Positions 22,831 to 34,495 of a DNA stretch of 64,000 nt are shown here, piece after piece. The DNA is from Cryptomeria japonica (lineage: Eukaryota > Streptophyta > Pinopsida > Cupressales > Cupressaceae), in the NCBI RefSeq assembly GCF_030272615.1, contig NC_081405.1, positions 26,738,272-26,802,271 on the forward strand, read 5' to 3'. How positions within the stretch are numbered: position 1 is the first letter of the stretch; each line of letters begins with the position of its first letter. Both the position numbers and the translations under genes were made by a program. The notes beneath the pieces were generated by a model. The model did no database searches and had not been told where the DNA came from. It saw only the letters and a list, made by a program, of their open reading frames with translations.

Positions 22831-24789
22831 GCTAGGGTTTCCCCTAGCTCACATGACTGCATAGTCCCCTCATTGCTTTCTTGCCACAATTATCCAACCT
22901 TAATTTTTTATATCATTCCATGTTCCTTTCTTTTAAGGACTTAATTTTAGGAGGTTTATCTGTCCTTCTCATTCTCTTTTTTTTTTAAATGCATTTTTCC
23001 CACTAAATTTCTCCTTTTTCTATTTGTGAGAGATTTTATTATACACGAGTAAGTCTTATTAGGCCTTGTCAAGACCATCCATGGATCTTTAAATATTTTA
23101 GTTTTAGTTTTCTCCCTATGTATCACTTAAGGAGTAGTGCATCATTACCTACTTAAGTCATGCTTATGGGGGTGTTAGAGTTCATAATGTCATTGCATAC
23201 ATATTTGTTTCCAAGGTTTATTATTCATTTAATGAGTGAGAATACGTGTACTTGAAGATTTTGAGATTATTATAATGAATACATTATCTTTAAATACTAG
23301 CATACAACACCAAATTGCACTAAACTTGTGTTTAGTCAATTAAGGGCAGGACATTGAATGAGGCCAATTGGTTAATTTTATATTTTAAATTTTAAAAAGG
23401 AAGAGGACAAGTCTACAAATATGGGGTCACCTGCATGATTGTGGAGTGTCCTAGTATGGACAAAACATTAGATGTAGGGAACTAATAGATAAATGAAGTT
23501 AGGTGCATAAACGAATGTGATAAATAAGTGGACAAGGCAAACACATAGACGTGTGTACGAGGATAGTATAGGGTTATGTGCACATGGATATGCATATACA
23601 TGGATGGATGAAAGTATAGCAGAATGCGTCCAACTTCACAATAATTTTTTCCCTCAAATTAAAGAAAAACTAAATAGATTTTAGTACAGGGGAGAATTGC
23701 ACAATTATACATATACAATCTACATTATATTTTATGAATTATCTATTGTCAATATATGAGATATCAATGATATTATAGAAACTATGCTATCTCACAAATA
23801 AACACACATTAATGAAGTCACTTACATATATGAGTTGAACAAATGCTTCTCCCTACTATCGAAGTTACAAGTGCAAACTTGTTATGAATGATGACTAAAC
23901 CACTATAATACCTTTTTAACAAAAGTAAACATGCACTATAGTACAAACTTAATAGCATTTTTCTTTAACTATTGCAATTAATTGAATAATATTTATGTAC
24001 TTATTCTTACTTAATCATGTTAAAAACTTCGATTCTTAAAAAAATATTAATTGATTTCTAAATGGTATAATTTTTTCATAGTTCACGATTAATTGCAAAT
24101 GTTTTTTGGATTAAACTATGAATGCTTTTACAATCGATATGAACCATTTGATAAATATAATCACTTCTTAATGTGATCCACATCAATTGTAATTTAATTC
24201 TTTTTGCGATTAATTGACTCATTTTATTATAATCACTTATTATTTTTTCAAAAATTAAAAAAAAAAAAAAAAATCTAACCACTCTAATGCCCTAATGAAC
24301 TCATTATGCATAACTAGTGGAAGTAGGTGGTGATGCCTAGACACAAAATGTACTTTGCTCAATTATGAAAATATATAAGGTGAATTATATTGGTGAGGGA
24401 CACATTAATTGAAAGTCAACCTAAATTTTCTTGTCCCCACTTATTGTTAGGTGAAGTCTGGATATTTGTTTCTCTACTTCACATTTATACAAAACTTTTT
24501 AAACATATACCAATGAGCAAACATGTCTAAGGTTTGATTTTTTCACCTATATTTCTCCTCTTTGTACATGACAATATTTTATAAATTTTTTTTTTTTATC
24601 ATATTATAATAATTTGTAAATTCATTTCTCTTTAATTATGATATATAGTTTTATTTATAACTTTTTAAATTAAAAAGTAATAATTTTATTTTTTAATTTT
24701 TTTTCTCTTTTTTTTAAAAATCAGATTGAAACATTTTATAATTTTTAAAATCATATTACTTAGATTTTATAATTTTTTTTCTTTAATTA
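22831..24789. other. AT-rich intergenic DNA, no gene seen
   Basis: Beyond the 5' end of LINE A the sequence is AT-rich with homopolymer runs (for example about 24245-24275). The tract 24560-24790 has internal near-repeats (TATCATATTATAAT, TTTATAATTTTT) that also occur on the far side of LINE D at 33600-33800, as expected if LINE D landed in this tract. No motif-bearing open frame. Confidence 0.5.
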
Positions 24790-25021
24790 CAATATATAAT
24801 TTTTTATTTATTTTTTGATCGATAACCATGATATTATATTGCTTAAAAAAGGAAAGTTACATCCAAAAGGTTGTTAATCAGCCTACCACTGCATGGGGTC
24901 TCGCCCCTACAAAACCATCTGAACCCGAATAAGACACCAGACCTACAAGACCAGCCACCACAAAAAACCAACCATGCATACACAAAACCCCCACAAAACT
25001 CGACAAGCCCAAAAGACCTGT

Positions 25022-27341
25022 CTAACGAAACCATCCCAAGGCCTCTTCCCTTGAGAAGTTCGGAATGCCCTGGCTGGGGCCTGCAACATGTGACTCCCTC
25101 CCTCCACCTGGCACCGTACCTGGTCTACCACCACGCAACGAACTGCACTCCACCACCTTCACGTGCTTCCATGGAATCTGATGGTGAATCAGAGGCCTCC
25201 CTTCCTCATCTAGAGGAGCTTCAGACTGAATTGGGGCCTTCTTCCCACGTATCCTCACTCTCTCAAATGACCCCAACTCTCGCACAAAATTCACCACATC
25301 CCTCCAACCCTTCCTTGCGTTCTCAAGTTGAATCTTGATAGGTCAAGAAGCCGACCAAATCACGAATGGCTATAGCCCCCCCATTTCCACGCCAATCCTC
25401 TGCCATGGTTCTTCCAGCATCCTCAGCCCTTCACCAACAACAACTCGAGCCACCACGCCATCCAAACCACCTGACCATTTAGGTCGCAACACTAAGTGGT
25501 ACAAGAGCACCCTTCCAAACTCTTTCTCTTTCTTGTTTTGTTGGTGTTATGCTTCTTATGAAGCCATTGTACATAAAATAATGAGCCATGTGCTCATAGG
25601 TCCTAGTTAGGGTCCTAGTGGAGATCTTAGGGGTCATAAGTCAAGATTGTGATTTTCTTGACAATGGAGGGTATGTGTGTCCTAGAGGTGTTTAGGGGTC
25701 CTTCACATCATGGTGGTGTCCTTAGGTTGGCCCATTGTGGGTCTAGGAGTCATGAAGAGCAACATTGGGAAAGTTGCTCAAAAGTTGCATGACAACTTTA
25801 AAAAGTTGTCAAACAACTTTTCCACCATGATGTCAAGTTCTTTAGGTTAGCGTGGAAAACCCTGGTTTGGGCACACAGACTCAAGCAAAGTTAGTATAAG
25901 TACTTGCAAACCCTAAATTCATGGGTTGGATGTTAGACATTGTATGACCCTAGCAAAAATATTAGACCGAGACTGCAAAATTATTACTAGTTAGTTTGAA
26001 TGAAGGAAACAAGCAAGTTAATGGATTGAGATACGTCCAAAACTATGTGGTTTGTTTTTCATGGTGTAAATACTTTCATTTCAAGCAATTAGTTTAGGTT
26101 TTTACTTGCAGATTGAGTGTGTGTGTAAATAGTCTGTAAATTGTCTTCTCACTGTCCAGTTTTGGACAGGATTGTGTAAATGAAGTCTTAACTCCATTCC
26201 GCATTGTGGAACCACCATGAAACCATGGGGAATGGATGTGAAGACCCTGTACTATAGTCCCAAGCAAGAAGGGCCCTTCAAAATGCAGGAAGGCCAAGAA
26301 AAGACCTACTCCTAGGCGAGACTGGACAGTGCCCAGTTAGGAGAGGTTAGATTGCAGAGGTCTTGGAGAGCAAGGTTAGATAGAGGAGAGTACATCCTTT
26401 CAAGGAGGTGTAGAGGAGTGTTAGAAGCATCATTGGTGTGAAGGAGGAGCCTCCACCAATCCAAAAAAGGTGGCTAACACACAAAACCTTCACTATGACC
26501 CAGGCAGACCACAAAACCCTCACAAAACCCTTAAAAACCCCAAAAAATCGCCCTAGGCACTGTACGACCACTTGGAGGCCCAAAACCTAGAAAATCCTTG
26601 AGCCCTTGCCAATTGAATGGCAGTCCATTTTGGGAGTTAGGGTTGTTTGTGCATCGTTTGTGAGAGGGAGCCGTAGAAGACCGGTTAGGAGGCCTAATTG
26701 GTCCTAATCCTTGTAGCCCTGTTTTGTAAGCAAAAACACAAAACAGTGAAATCAGTAGAAAGGATGAAGGTAGCAACTTCTTGGGGGCACAAGGATGGAT
26801 GTAAAACATGGTTTAAAACCTGATTTAACCTTGCTAAGACCTTGGAAAGTGTGGAACAAGCCTTAGCCCTTATTAGCCATAGTAAGGGGTTTTGAGTCTC
26901 ATGAGTAGGTGAGATCTTAGGAGCAGCATTGCAACTCATTGGTGGGTGGATTGGGCATGGTCAGGGGATTCCTCGAGCAAAGGGAAGTCCTAGAGACCCT
27001 AGGGTGTGTAGAGAACACCAGGTGATCCAAGGAAAGGATCCAAGAGCATAGACTAGGCTAGTCTATCCTAAACCCCATCCCATCACTAAGGACGTAACTC
27101 GCTGCACTTCCTCCAACGACCCTACCACTGACAAGGCCAAAGAAACAAATAATGATGAGATGTCAAGGTTAGTTCGAGGATGACAATTAGACACCAAAAA
27201 TTCCTCCCTGACCATCAACCGCACTACCGTCCAAAATACCTCCCCATCCACCCTGAACACATTCATCATTTTATTACTCGAAATTAGGCCACGGAAAGCT
27301 GGCATCTGACCGTCAATCGACAAGGAAAAATTTGCCTCCAT
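25022..27341 (-). pseudogene. Extra 3' ORF (ORF3) of LINE D, function unknown, split by an insertion
   Basis: Lies 320 bases past the RNase H stop. The first part (27341-27063) begins MEANFSLSIDGQMPAFRG and contains MNVFRVDGEVFWTVVRLM. After the 1.5-kb insertion it resumes at about 25509 and ends at 25022, with VVNFVRELGSFERVRIRGKK and HVKVVECSSLRGG. LINE E carries a relative in the same order (MEATFTL and AFVG, then [11 protein letters not shown], then LREELEVR and VECVGDG). I do not recognise the family. By eye it is a small alpha/beta-like N-terminal block followed by a basic, glycine-rich tail. At least one in-frame stop lies in the second part. It could instead be a separate retrocopied gene caught next to the LINE; the shared 3' LINE terminus argues against that. 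Confidence 0.55.
25510..27040. mobile_element. 1.53-kb insertion of unknown class with an 8-bp target duplication
   Basis: Flanked by CAAGAGCA on both sides (25502-25509 and 27041-27048). Taking out the insert plus one repeat restores a sequence that lines up with LINE E across the join. No terminal inverted repeat is convincing (CCCTTCCAAACT against GATCCTTTCC), no A tail, and no transposase. It contains AAGTTGTC and AACAACTTTT phrases near 25770-25820 and a TATAAGTA box near 25889. An 8-bp duplication fits hAT-like DNA transposons, but a short-duplication retroelement remains possible. Confidence 0.5.
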
Positions 27342-27663
27342 TCAGCCTCTCCTCCTCTCCAAAACCTGCACACGCTAACTAACCAAAAACCAACAACTTT
27401 GAAATGCCAGGGAACTAAAATCCAAGGCCTTTAAAAAGCCAGCGCCATCACATGACATAATTACTCCACACGAAGCGCATCAAACCACGCATCATCACCA
27501 GGACAGCTCGTTGATAGCCTCCATCATCACTCCATCACCTCCAATGCCACTTGCAACACATTCGTAGATCACAATCCACGAGGGACATTACTTCCCACAA
27601 GTCCAGTGTCAAAATCAAACACATCAAAAACAACTCGGGTTCTCTTCCCTTTCTTTAAGCAAT

Positions 27664-30600
27664 TCAACCAAATTCATGAGAACATATATTTTGAAAGTCC
27701 TCAAATAAGCTAAAGTTGTTATCCAATGAACCATTCGCTCCCATATTCAAAAGCTTGTCAGCCTCGACATTTGCTTCCTTGAGAACATGTGTCACCTTAA
27801 AGTCTTCGAACCCACATAGAAGCAATTTCATTCTTCTAATGTGTTTGTCTAGATGCCACGCCTCCATTTGACCTCTAGCTATCCCGTTTACCACAATTTG
27901 AGAGTCTCCCTCCAGGTGGAGTTTCTTCACTCCCAATTTCTTAGCCATTAGAATGGCTTCTAAAGCCACTTGACATTCAACAACATTGTTCGACCCATCC
28001 ACCAATCTTTTAGCTCCAATGGCTATGATGTTGCCCCAATCATCTCGGGCTATGACCCCAACACCAGAGACCCCGAGATTTCCCCTTCAAGCGCCATCAA
28101 AATTGACCTTTGTCCAACCCTTATCTGGCAGCCTCCACTCCTATCTTACTTCACCCACCCTCTGAGGATTAGCCCTCAAAATCCCATTAGCAGGCCTAAA
28201 TTTTATCAAAGGCCAGCTCACCAAAAATTTAGCATCAAACAGAGTGAAAGGAGACTTTGCTAAGTTCACCTGTGAAGCAACATTGGTGACTAATTCTGAG
28301 ATTGCCTTCTCCAATCTGATCAGAAAGCGATCCCTAATTTCTGCTTTATCTTCAAACAATCTTCGGTTTCGTTCTTTCCAGAGTTCCCATAGAACTGTAG
28401 ACCACAAAATCTTCCAAATGACATCAAAGATTGAAGACTTGCCCAACACAGGCCAAGATTCCAACCAATCGCACAAATTCCCTGCCATTGGTCCCTTCCA
28501 GTTTAGTCTCTGCAACCCAAAACGCCAAGCTTCCTGGGTGAACTCGTAATTGAGCAGAAGGTGGTCCACATCTTCCTCCTCCTTCTCACATAGTACATAG
28601 CGGAATGGACCTGCAAACCCCATTTTCTTGAGTCGATCTCCTGACAGAATCTGCTTATTGCCAGCAAGCCAGGAGAAGGCACCCACCTTCAGTAAACACT
28701 CTTTGTTCCAGCATAGCTTAGCATCCCATTCTTTCATTCTGCCCTCTATCTCCAAAAGAGTATACCCCAACTTAACTGAGTAGCTGCCACTCTTGGCTCC
28801 ACACCAAACTATCTCATCCTCATCCCTAGAGCTCGACACCTCTTTGTTGTCTAGGACATTCCTCAACAATCGTTCATCTGCCTCCCCCAAGTTTAAATTA
28901 TGAGGATCCTTCCAATTCAAACATTGGCCCAACTCAAAAGTTTCTTGAGTAAAAAATTTGCACACCTTGGAACCCCAAATCTGAGTAGTCTTATCCTTAA
29001 TTTGTTGGGGGACCTGGGAATCCAGCGATGGACGTCCATCCCAGGAATCCTGCCAGAAGCACGCTTTTCCCACTATCCAAATACTTAGCTTGTAGAATAT
29101 GGACCCACCTCTACTCCAACTTGCTATACATTTTCCACACTGACTTAGCCCCCATAGCCTCATTGATTAGATTCCAATCGCGAAGCCCCACACCTCCTCG
29201 ACCTTTGGGTTTGCATACTCTATCCCAGATAATTAGCGGGATTTTGTCCTGCTCCTGATTTCCATTCCACAAAAACTTTCTCATCTTCTGTTGTATATTC
29301 TTTATGACTGAGCCTCGGAATTTAAAACAAGCCATTGGGAAAATAGGCATAGTTGATACAACTATCTTCAGCATTAGAAGATGACCAGCCAAAGTGAGCC
29401 ATTTGCTCTTCCAACCCTCCATTTTTTCTTCCATCTAGCAACCCTTTCCAAATTTTTGTCTTCCCAGCTCCAACAAAGAGCAACATTCCAAGGAATTTCC
29501 CAGGAAGCTGTCCAATCCGGATCCCAAACAATCTGACTATAGCCCTTTGAGACCCAACTTCAGTGTGGAAGAAAAAAATCTCCGACTTATTCCAATTTAT
29601 TTCCTGCCCAGAAGCCCAACTAAATTTGTCCAACACTTTCTCCATTACCGTTGCTTCATGCATGGAGGCCACTCTGAAAAGACAAGTATCATCAACAAAC
29701 TGAGAATGAGTTGTGGAATCCACCCCTCGAGCTATCTCAATGCCTTTCCACATCCCCTGAGAACGCTTTCGAGCAATCAAATGACCAAGAACTTCTACCA
29801 TTAGAATGGAGAGAAAGGGGGATATTGGATCCCCTTGCCGAATGCCCCGTGAGGTGGGGAAGAAACCTTGCAGGCTCCATTGACTAAAATCGAAGTTGAA
29901 AACTGCATAATCATACTAGAAACCCACTTTATCGAAGGCTTGCAAAACCCAAACCTATTTAACACAACCACCAGGAAAGACCTATCAACTCTATCATAGG
30001 CTTTTCGAATATCTATCTTAAGAATCATTCTTCTCTTTCTTCTCTTCATGACCGTGTGAATCACCTCGTGAGCCACAATAACCTCGTCCACAATGTTCCT
30101 CCTTGGGGTAAATCCACTCCGTTCACAAGAAATCAACTTATCTAAAATCAATTTAAGCCTATTAGCAGCACCTTTTGTTATGATTTTGTAGATGGTATTA
30201 CACAACGAGATCGGACAAAACTCCTCAAAACCCTTTGGCTTGTCTTTCTTAGGAATAAGCACCACCAAAGTACAATTGAATTCCTTCAAAACAAATCCCC
30301 TTGACCTTGACTCTTCGACCACTTCTAGCAACTCCCCACCAAGCAAATCCCAAAAGAACTGATAAAAGAAAGCTTGAAACCCGTCTGGGACCGGTGCTTT
30401 CTCCGCATCCAACCCAAAAACAACAACTTTCACTTCCTTCAATGAGACTAGTTCCTCAAGCATCCTATTATCATCCCTATAGACTAAGGGAGGAATGAAC
30501 TCCATAAACTCGACCTACAAACAGTCCTGACTAGACCCGCTCTTCCTCCATAGATTCCCAAAGAAATCCACTGCCTCCTTAATAATACGATCTGGGTCCT

Positions 30601-31780
30601 CTGTAGATGTTCCATCCACTTGTCGTAGAGAAAGGATTCTATTGAGGCTTCTCTTTGCCTTCATTGAGCTATGGAAAATTTTTGTGTTTCTATCACCGAC
30701 TTTAAGCCAATTCTCTCACGATTTTTGTTTCCAGTAAATCTCCTCCCTCTGCAAAACTTCTGCATATCTACTAAGCAAGTCTTTCTTTGTGAGATAATCC
30801 ACTTCATCCATCCCTTCAGCCAAGACTTTTGCATTCAAAGCCCCCATATCCCCTTCAATCCTACTTTTTTCATCAAAGATATTACCAAACACATCCCTGT
30901 TCCAAGATTTCAGTTTTTGTTTCACATAACTTAGCTTTTTAAAGAACTGGAAGGCCAAGAAGCCTTCCACCACCGGGGCCTCCTTCCACCAAGCAACCAC
31001 CTGGTCTCTAAATCCCAGCTCCCTTAATTACATCTTTTCCACCTTGAAGGGACACCTGAGCGGAACTCCATCTTTCTGCACAGCTAAAGAGACCAAGAAG
31101 TGGTCTGAACCTGAAATAGCTAAAACTTCAGCCTCAAAGACTAGGGGAGCCAAGTTCCAATCCCCTGCAAGGAAGAACCTATCTAGTTTCTCAGCAATGT
31201 TGGAAAAGCCTTGCCATCTATTGGTCCAAGCGAAACTCCCTCCTTTAGTAGCCACTTCAAACAGGGCATTGGAGTCCACAAATGTTTGAAAGTCAGATTG
31301 TGTCCTACACATCCTTCTCACCCCTCCACGCTTTTCTGAGAAGGAAAGAGTGGTGTTGAAATCCCCAACAATAATAACTAAGGTTGGCCTCACCTCCTCT
31401 AATAGCTTGGTAATATCCTTCCACAACCGACACTTCTCCACAGCTAAAGTAGGACCATAGACGTTGATTAGAAAACAAGAAAATTTCATAATCTTTGAAT
31501 TCACCTTTACCATCTGCCAATGTTTAGAGCTTGCGACAACATCCACCTGAACAACCAATAGATTCCACAAAATGCCTAACCCTCCTGAAGCCCCTTCTGA
31601 TTCCACAAAGAAACCAGACCACCTCTGTCTGACACCAAAAACTCTAGCTGCATCTTCTCTTCCCAACTTAGTTTCCTGAATGAAAATAACTTCTGGCTTA
31701 GCCTGATCAATTCCTCTTTTGATCAGGCGTCCCTTGTCAGGGGCATTGCAACCCTTGACATTCCACGTTAGGAACGTCAT
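27664..31780 (-). pseudogene. LINE D ORF2 (endonuclease, reverse transcriptase, zf-RVT, RNase H)
   Basis: The endonuclease (31780-31028, 250 residues) is the best-kept part. It has LTWNVKG, FIQETKL, INVYGP, VGDFNTTL and SGSDHFLVSL, so the usual catalytic N, E, Y, D/N and D/H residues are present. The RT follows (30505-29801 and 29801-29322) with LIPKKDKP, KLILDKLISCERSGFTPRR, LKIDIRKAYDRVDRSF and HSQFVDDTCLF, where the catalytic box is FVDD rather than the common FADD. The zf-RVT region is 29163-28141. RNase H is at 28005-27664, with VVECQVALEAILMA, LEGDSQIVV and KEANVEADKL. Stops occur after the endonuclease and near 30716, and frames change inside the RT. ORF2 would nick the target and reverse-transcribe the element RNA in the nucleus. 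Confidence 0.8.
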
Positions 31781-32186
31781 TGCTACCTAGGAGAGAACAG
31801 GTCTCTCCCGGATCTAAGCAATCTTGTCTGACCTTTCGTGTTGCTTGCTTCCTCAAGCAACTTCTGCCTATTTTTTCTACCCCTCAAATTCCCTTTGGGC
31901 TTAGAGGAGTTTGTTTTGGTATGTTAATAGTCCCAACCTATGTCTCCCCTACCTCAACAAACAGCCCCAAAGAATCATCGCTAAACCCATCCTCCTCATC
32001 GGATTCCAACTCTGTTGTGATGCCATAATCCACCTTGCCTGGGGACATGTGGATGTCTTTAAAGCTATTTGATCTTTCCTCTGCAATCCCTATAATAATG
32101 CCTGAATTCTGGTTCTCCAGTGTCTTGACATTTAACCCCTTCTCCAGGTCCTCCAACCCAGACTCAGAAGTAGAGAAAAACCTGTG

Positions 32187-33497
32187 CTAAGAGGGGATCC
32201 CCCCTCTTACTACAAAATCATGGAGAATAGACCTGTGACCAAACTCTGTTGCTAATCCATCATTTTGGAGGCAAACGTTCCCACAAACTTCGCTATTTGC
32301 ATGACGCACATGCACCCCATCCGCACAGCCTGTCAAAGTCTGAAGACCATCCACATAAGTCTCACCCAACGAGCCATTCGCTACCGCAACAATCTCATCC
32401 CCAGTAGGACCAGAAGCCTTCAACAACGCCTCTTGAGCAGGGCAAGAATCCAAGGTCACTTCAACCCCACCTAAAACTTCAGGTCTCTGGTGATGTTTCC
32501 CAGCTATCGAAACGGTCGGATCAAAGCCTAGATTCGCCTTTGTGTGACCCAATAGCTGCTTTGACACCTCCGATCCTGCTAACAACTGCTCCTCCAAAGC
32601 TCTATCTGCCCTTCCCTTGCCCTTCTGACCTACCTTGCAATCATGATCCTCATGTCCCCATTCTTTGCAGGACTTACACTGCATCATGATTTCTTCAACT
32701 TCAATCTCTTGTCTCCATATGCCCTCTGGTGATCTAATCTCGACGGCCTTTGGAAGCCTTGGGTGTGGTTTCCACATGATACAGATACGGGCATACATGC
32801 ATGAATTTAGCTTATCAACCGCTTCATCCGACTTGATGAATTTCCCTAACTTATCACCAATACTCTTAAAAACTTCCTCCTTCCAATATTCATGCGGGAG
32901 ATTATATAGTCTAATCCAAACAGGTATTTCCTCAACAGTGGCTTGTCGAGGGTCAAAATTGGGGGTCTAATCCTTTATGTAAAACCCTACTCCCATCATC
33001 AAGAATGACCCAATGTTTATCCTCTTGATTTTCTCCTCGGCTGTCCCAACTATAATAAGGAAAAACCCATTTGTTAGGGTTTTGATCTCAAAGTGGCTCC
33101 CCCACTCTTCGTCGACCCAACTCCTAATCTTAGCAAAGGCCGACCAATCCCCTCCCCACTTCATGAAGAAAGCTCTGGCTCTCAAGACTTGTACCGATTC
33201 CTTCCAAGCCTCCGAGTCGATACAAATACTGATAGTTCTTTTTTCAGACGTTACCAGTACCCCGCCAATGGTCTGGTTATTTGAAGGTGCTTGAAACTTC
33301 TTCCTCAATCTATCCTCCGTCTCTTGCTTACTCCACTTCAGAAAGTTCAGAACCCGAGAGTACCCCCATTTGGTTTTGTCATGCTCAAAAGGGAATCTAG
33401 TTTCACCAGAACTAGCTCCCTCCCTCCTCCTCCGTCCCACGTCCTGCCACTGCCACTGGTTTGTACACGGTGGGCGCCATGGCCGCTTGTTTTCCAC
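32187..33497 (-). pseudogene. LINE D ORF1 (DUF4283-like domain plus zinc knuckle)
   Basis: Two open stretches in order. The first, 33497-32967 (176 residues), starts MENKRPWRPP and has a DUF4283-like fold region with ARAFFMKWGGDWSAFAKIRSW and SHFEIKTLTNGFFLIIV. The second, 32798-32187 (203 residues), contains the zinc knuckle CKSCKEWGHEDHDC (C-x2-C-x4-H-x4-C) near its residues 37-50. ORF1 proteins of plant L1 elements bind the element RNA and form the ribonucleoprotein. The two stretches are separated by about 170 bases that still read as DUF4283 in parts, so at least one stop or frame break is present. The start is the first ATG after the short leader. Confidence 0.7.
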
Positions 33498-33590
33498 CCA
33501 TCTGGGGCCATTCTCCCAGTCTCGTGAATGAAAATTGCCGCCTCCTGCAAACCCTAGCTACCTTTTGCATTCCATAATATATAATTTATT

Positions 33591-34495
33591 TTTTATTTTA
33601 TTTATAATTTTTAAAATTAAAAAATAATATATTTTTCACTTTTTTTTTCTTTTGTATTTAAATCATATTCAACATTTTATAAATTCTATTTTTTATTATC
33701 ATATTATAATATTTTGTAAATTCACTTCTAATTACAATATATATATTTAATTTTTTTAAATTAAAAAATAATTTATAAAAAATAAATCACACTTAATTTC
33801 ATGCATTCATAGATTCTAAATGGTACATCAGATTTCAAAGTGTGGCCCCACACCTACTTAAAGATGCTCCAATAAATGTGCACTACAACCACCTCAAAAA
33901 TGACCGATATTTATGCATATATGTCCCAATAGTAGTGTCATATGAGTATCAATAAATTTGCTCAACTCCTCTAATTAAAGTCCAAAAATTCTAACTACCT
34001 AGTGGGATTAAAATGCCATTAGTACATGTGAAATTCATAAATGAACTTTTAGTTATCATTTATTTAATTTCTTTAAAGTTGATAATTAAAGAATTGAAGG
34101 AAAAAGGAGTGAATTGGACCATGATTCCGGTACTCTTCCCCAATCATTTTCAAAAATAAAATGTATCAATAGATTTTAAATAAACCCACAAAAATCTTTT
34201 TTAGTAGTACAATTAAATTTGATATAAACCCTTACAAAAAGAAATAGGTAAATTGCAAATTTTTTATTTATAACTTTTCAATTAAATTTTAACATTTAAT
34301 TCAGTTAATTTTTAATTTTTAATCATAACGACAGAAAAGAATGAGATACCTAAAAATAGGCTAGAATTCAAATAAAAGGAAACGAAAGACCTGTACCTGA
34401 AGAATGTCGTCAGGCTGCTCTTTTGAATCACGTCATTCGACGTGAAAATGTCCTAAACTGTGTCGGAGCATCAGTACTGGAATCCTGGATTGAAA
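33591..34495. other. AT-rich upstream region of the ADT gene
   Basis: 33591-33830 is AT-rich tract DNA related to 24560-24790. From 33830 to 34495 is the likely promoter and 5' leader of ADT. No clear TATA box at a fixed distance; AAATAAAAGG at about 34367-34376 is the nearest AT-rich element. A GTG-started extension of the reading frame by 12 codons exists upstream of the ATG but is not needed. Confidence 0.4.

Larger units (their letters stand above)
24817..33573 (-). mobile_element. L1-type LINE, copy D, near full length, with an extra 3' ORF
   Basis: Read from right to left: a short 5' leader (about 33573-33497), ORF1 (33497-32187), ORF2 with endonuclease, RT, zf-RVT and RNase H (31780-27664), a 300-base spacer, an extra ORF (27341 to 25022, split by an insertion at 25510-27040), and a 3' end reading GGTTATCGATC followed by an A-rich tail. 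Both sides carry an AATATATAATTT-like direct repeat (about 24790-24805 and 33575-33590), a plausible target-site copy, though the surroundings are themselves repetitive. A handful of stops and frame breaks are present, several of the CGA-to-TGA kind. Different subfamily from copies A, B and C. Confidence 0.8.

Noticed and set aside
31044-33550. Plus-strand open frames opposite LINE D
   Set aside because: They shadow the endonuclease and ORF1 codons on the minus strand.
34460-34495. Upstream GTG start for ADT
   Set aside because: An ATG lies 12 codons further on in the same frame and gives a normal transit peptide; plants rarely use GTG.
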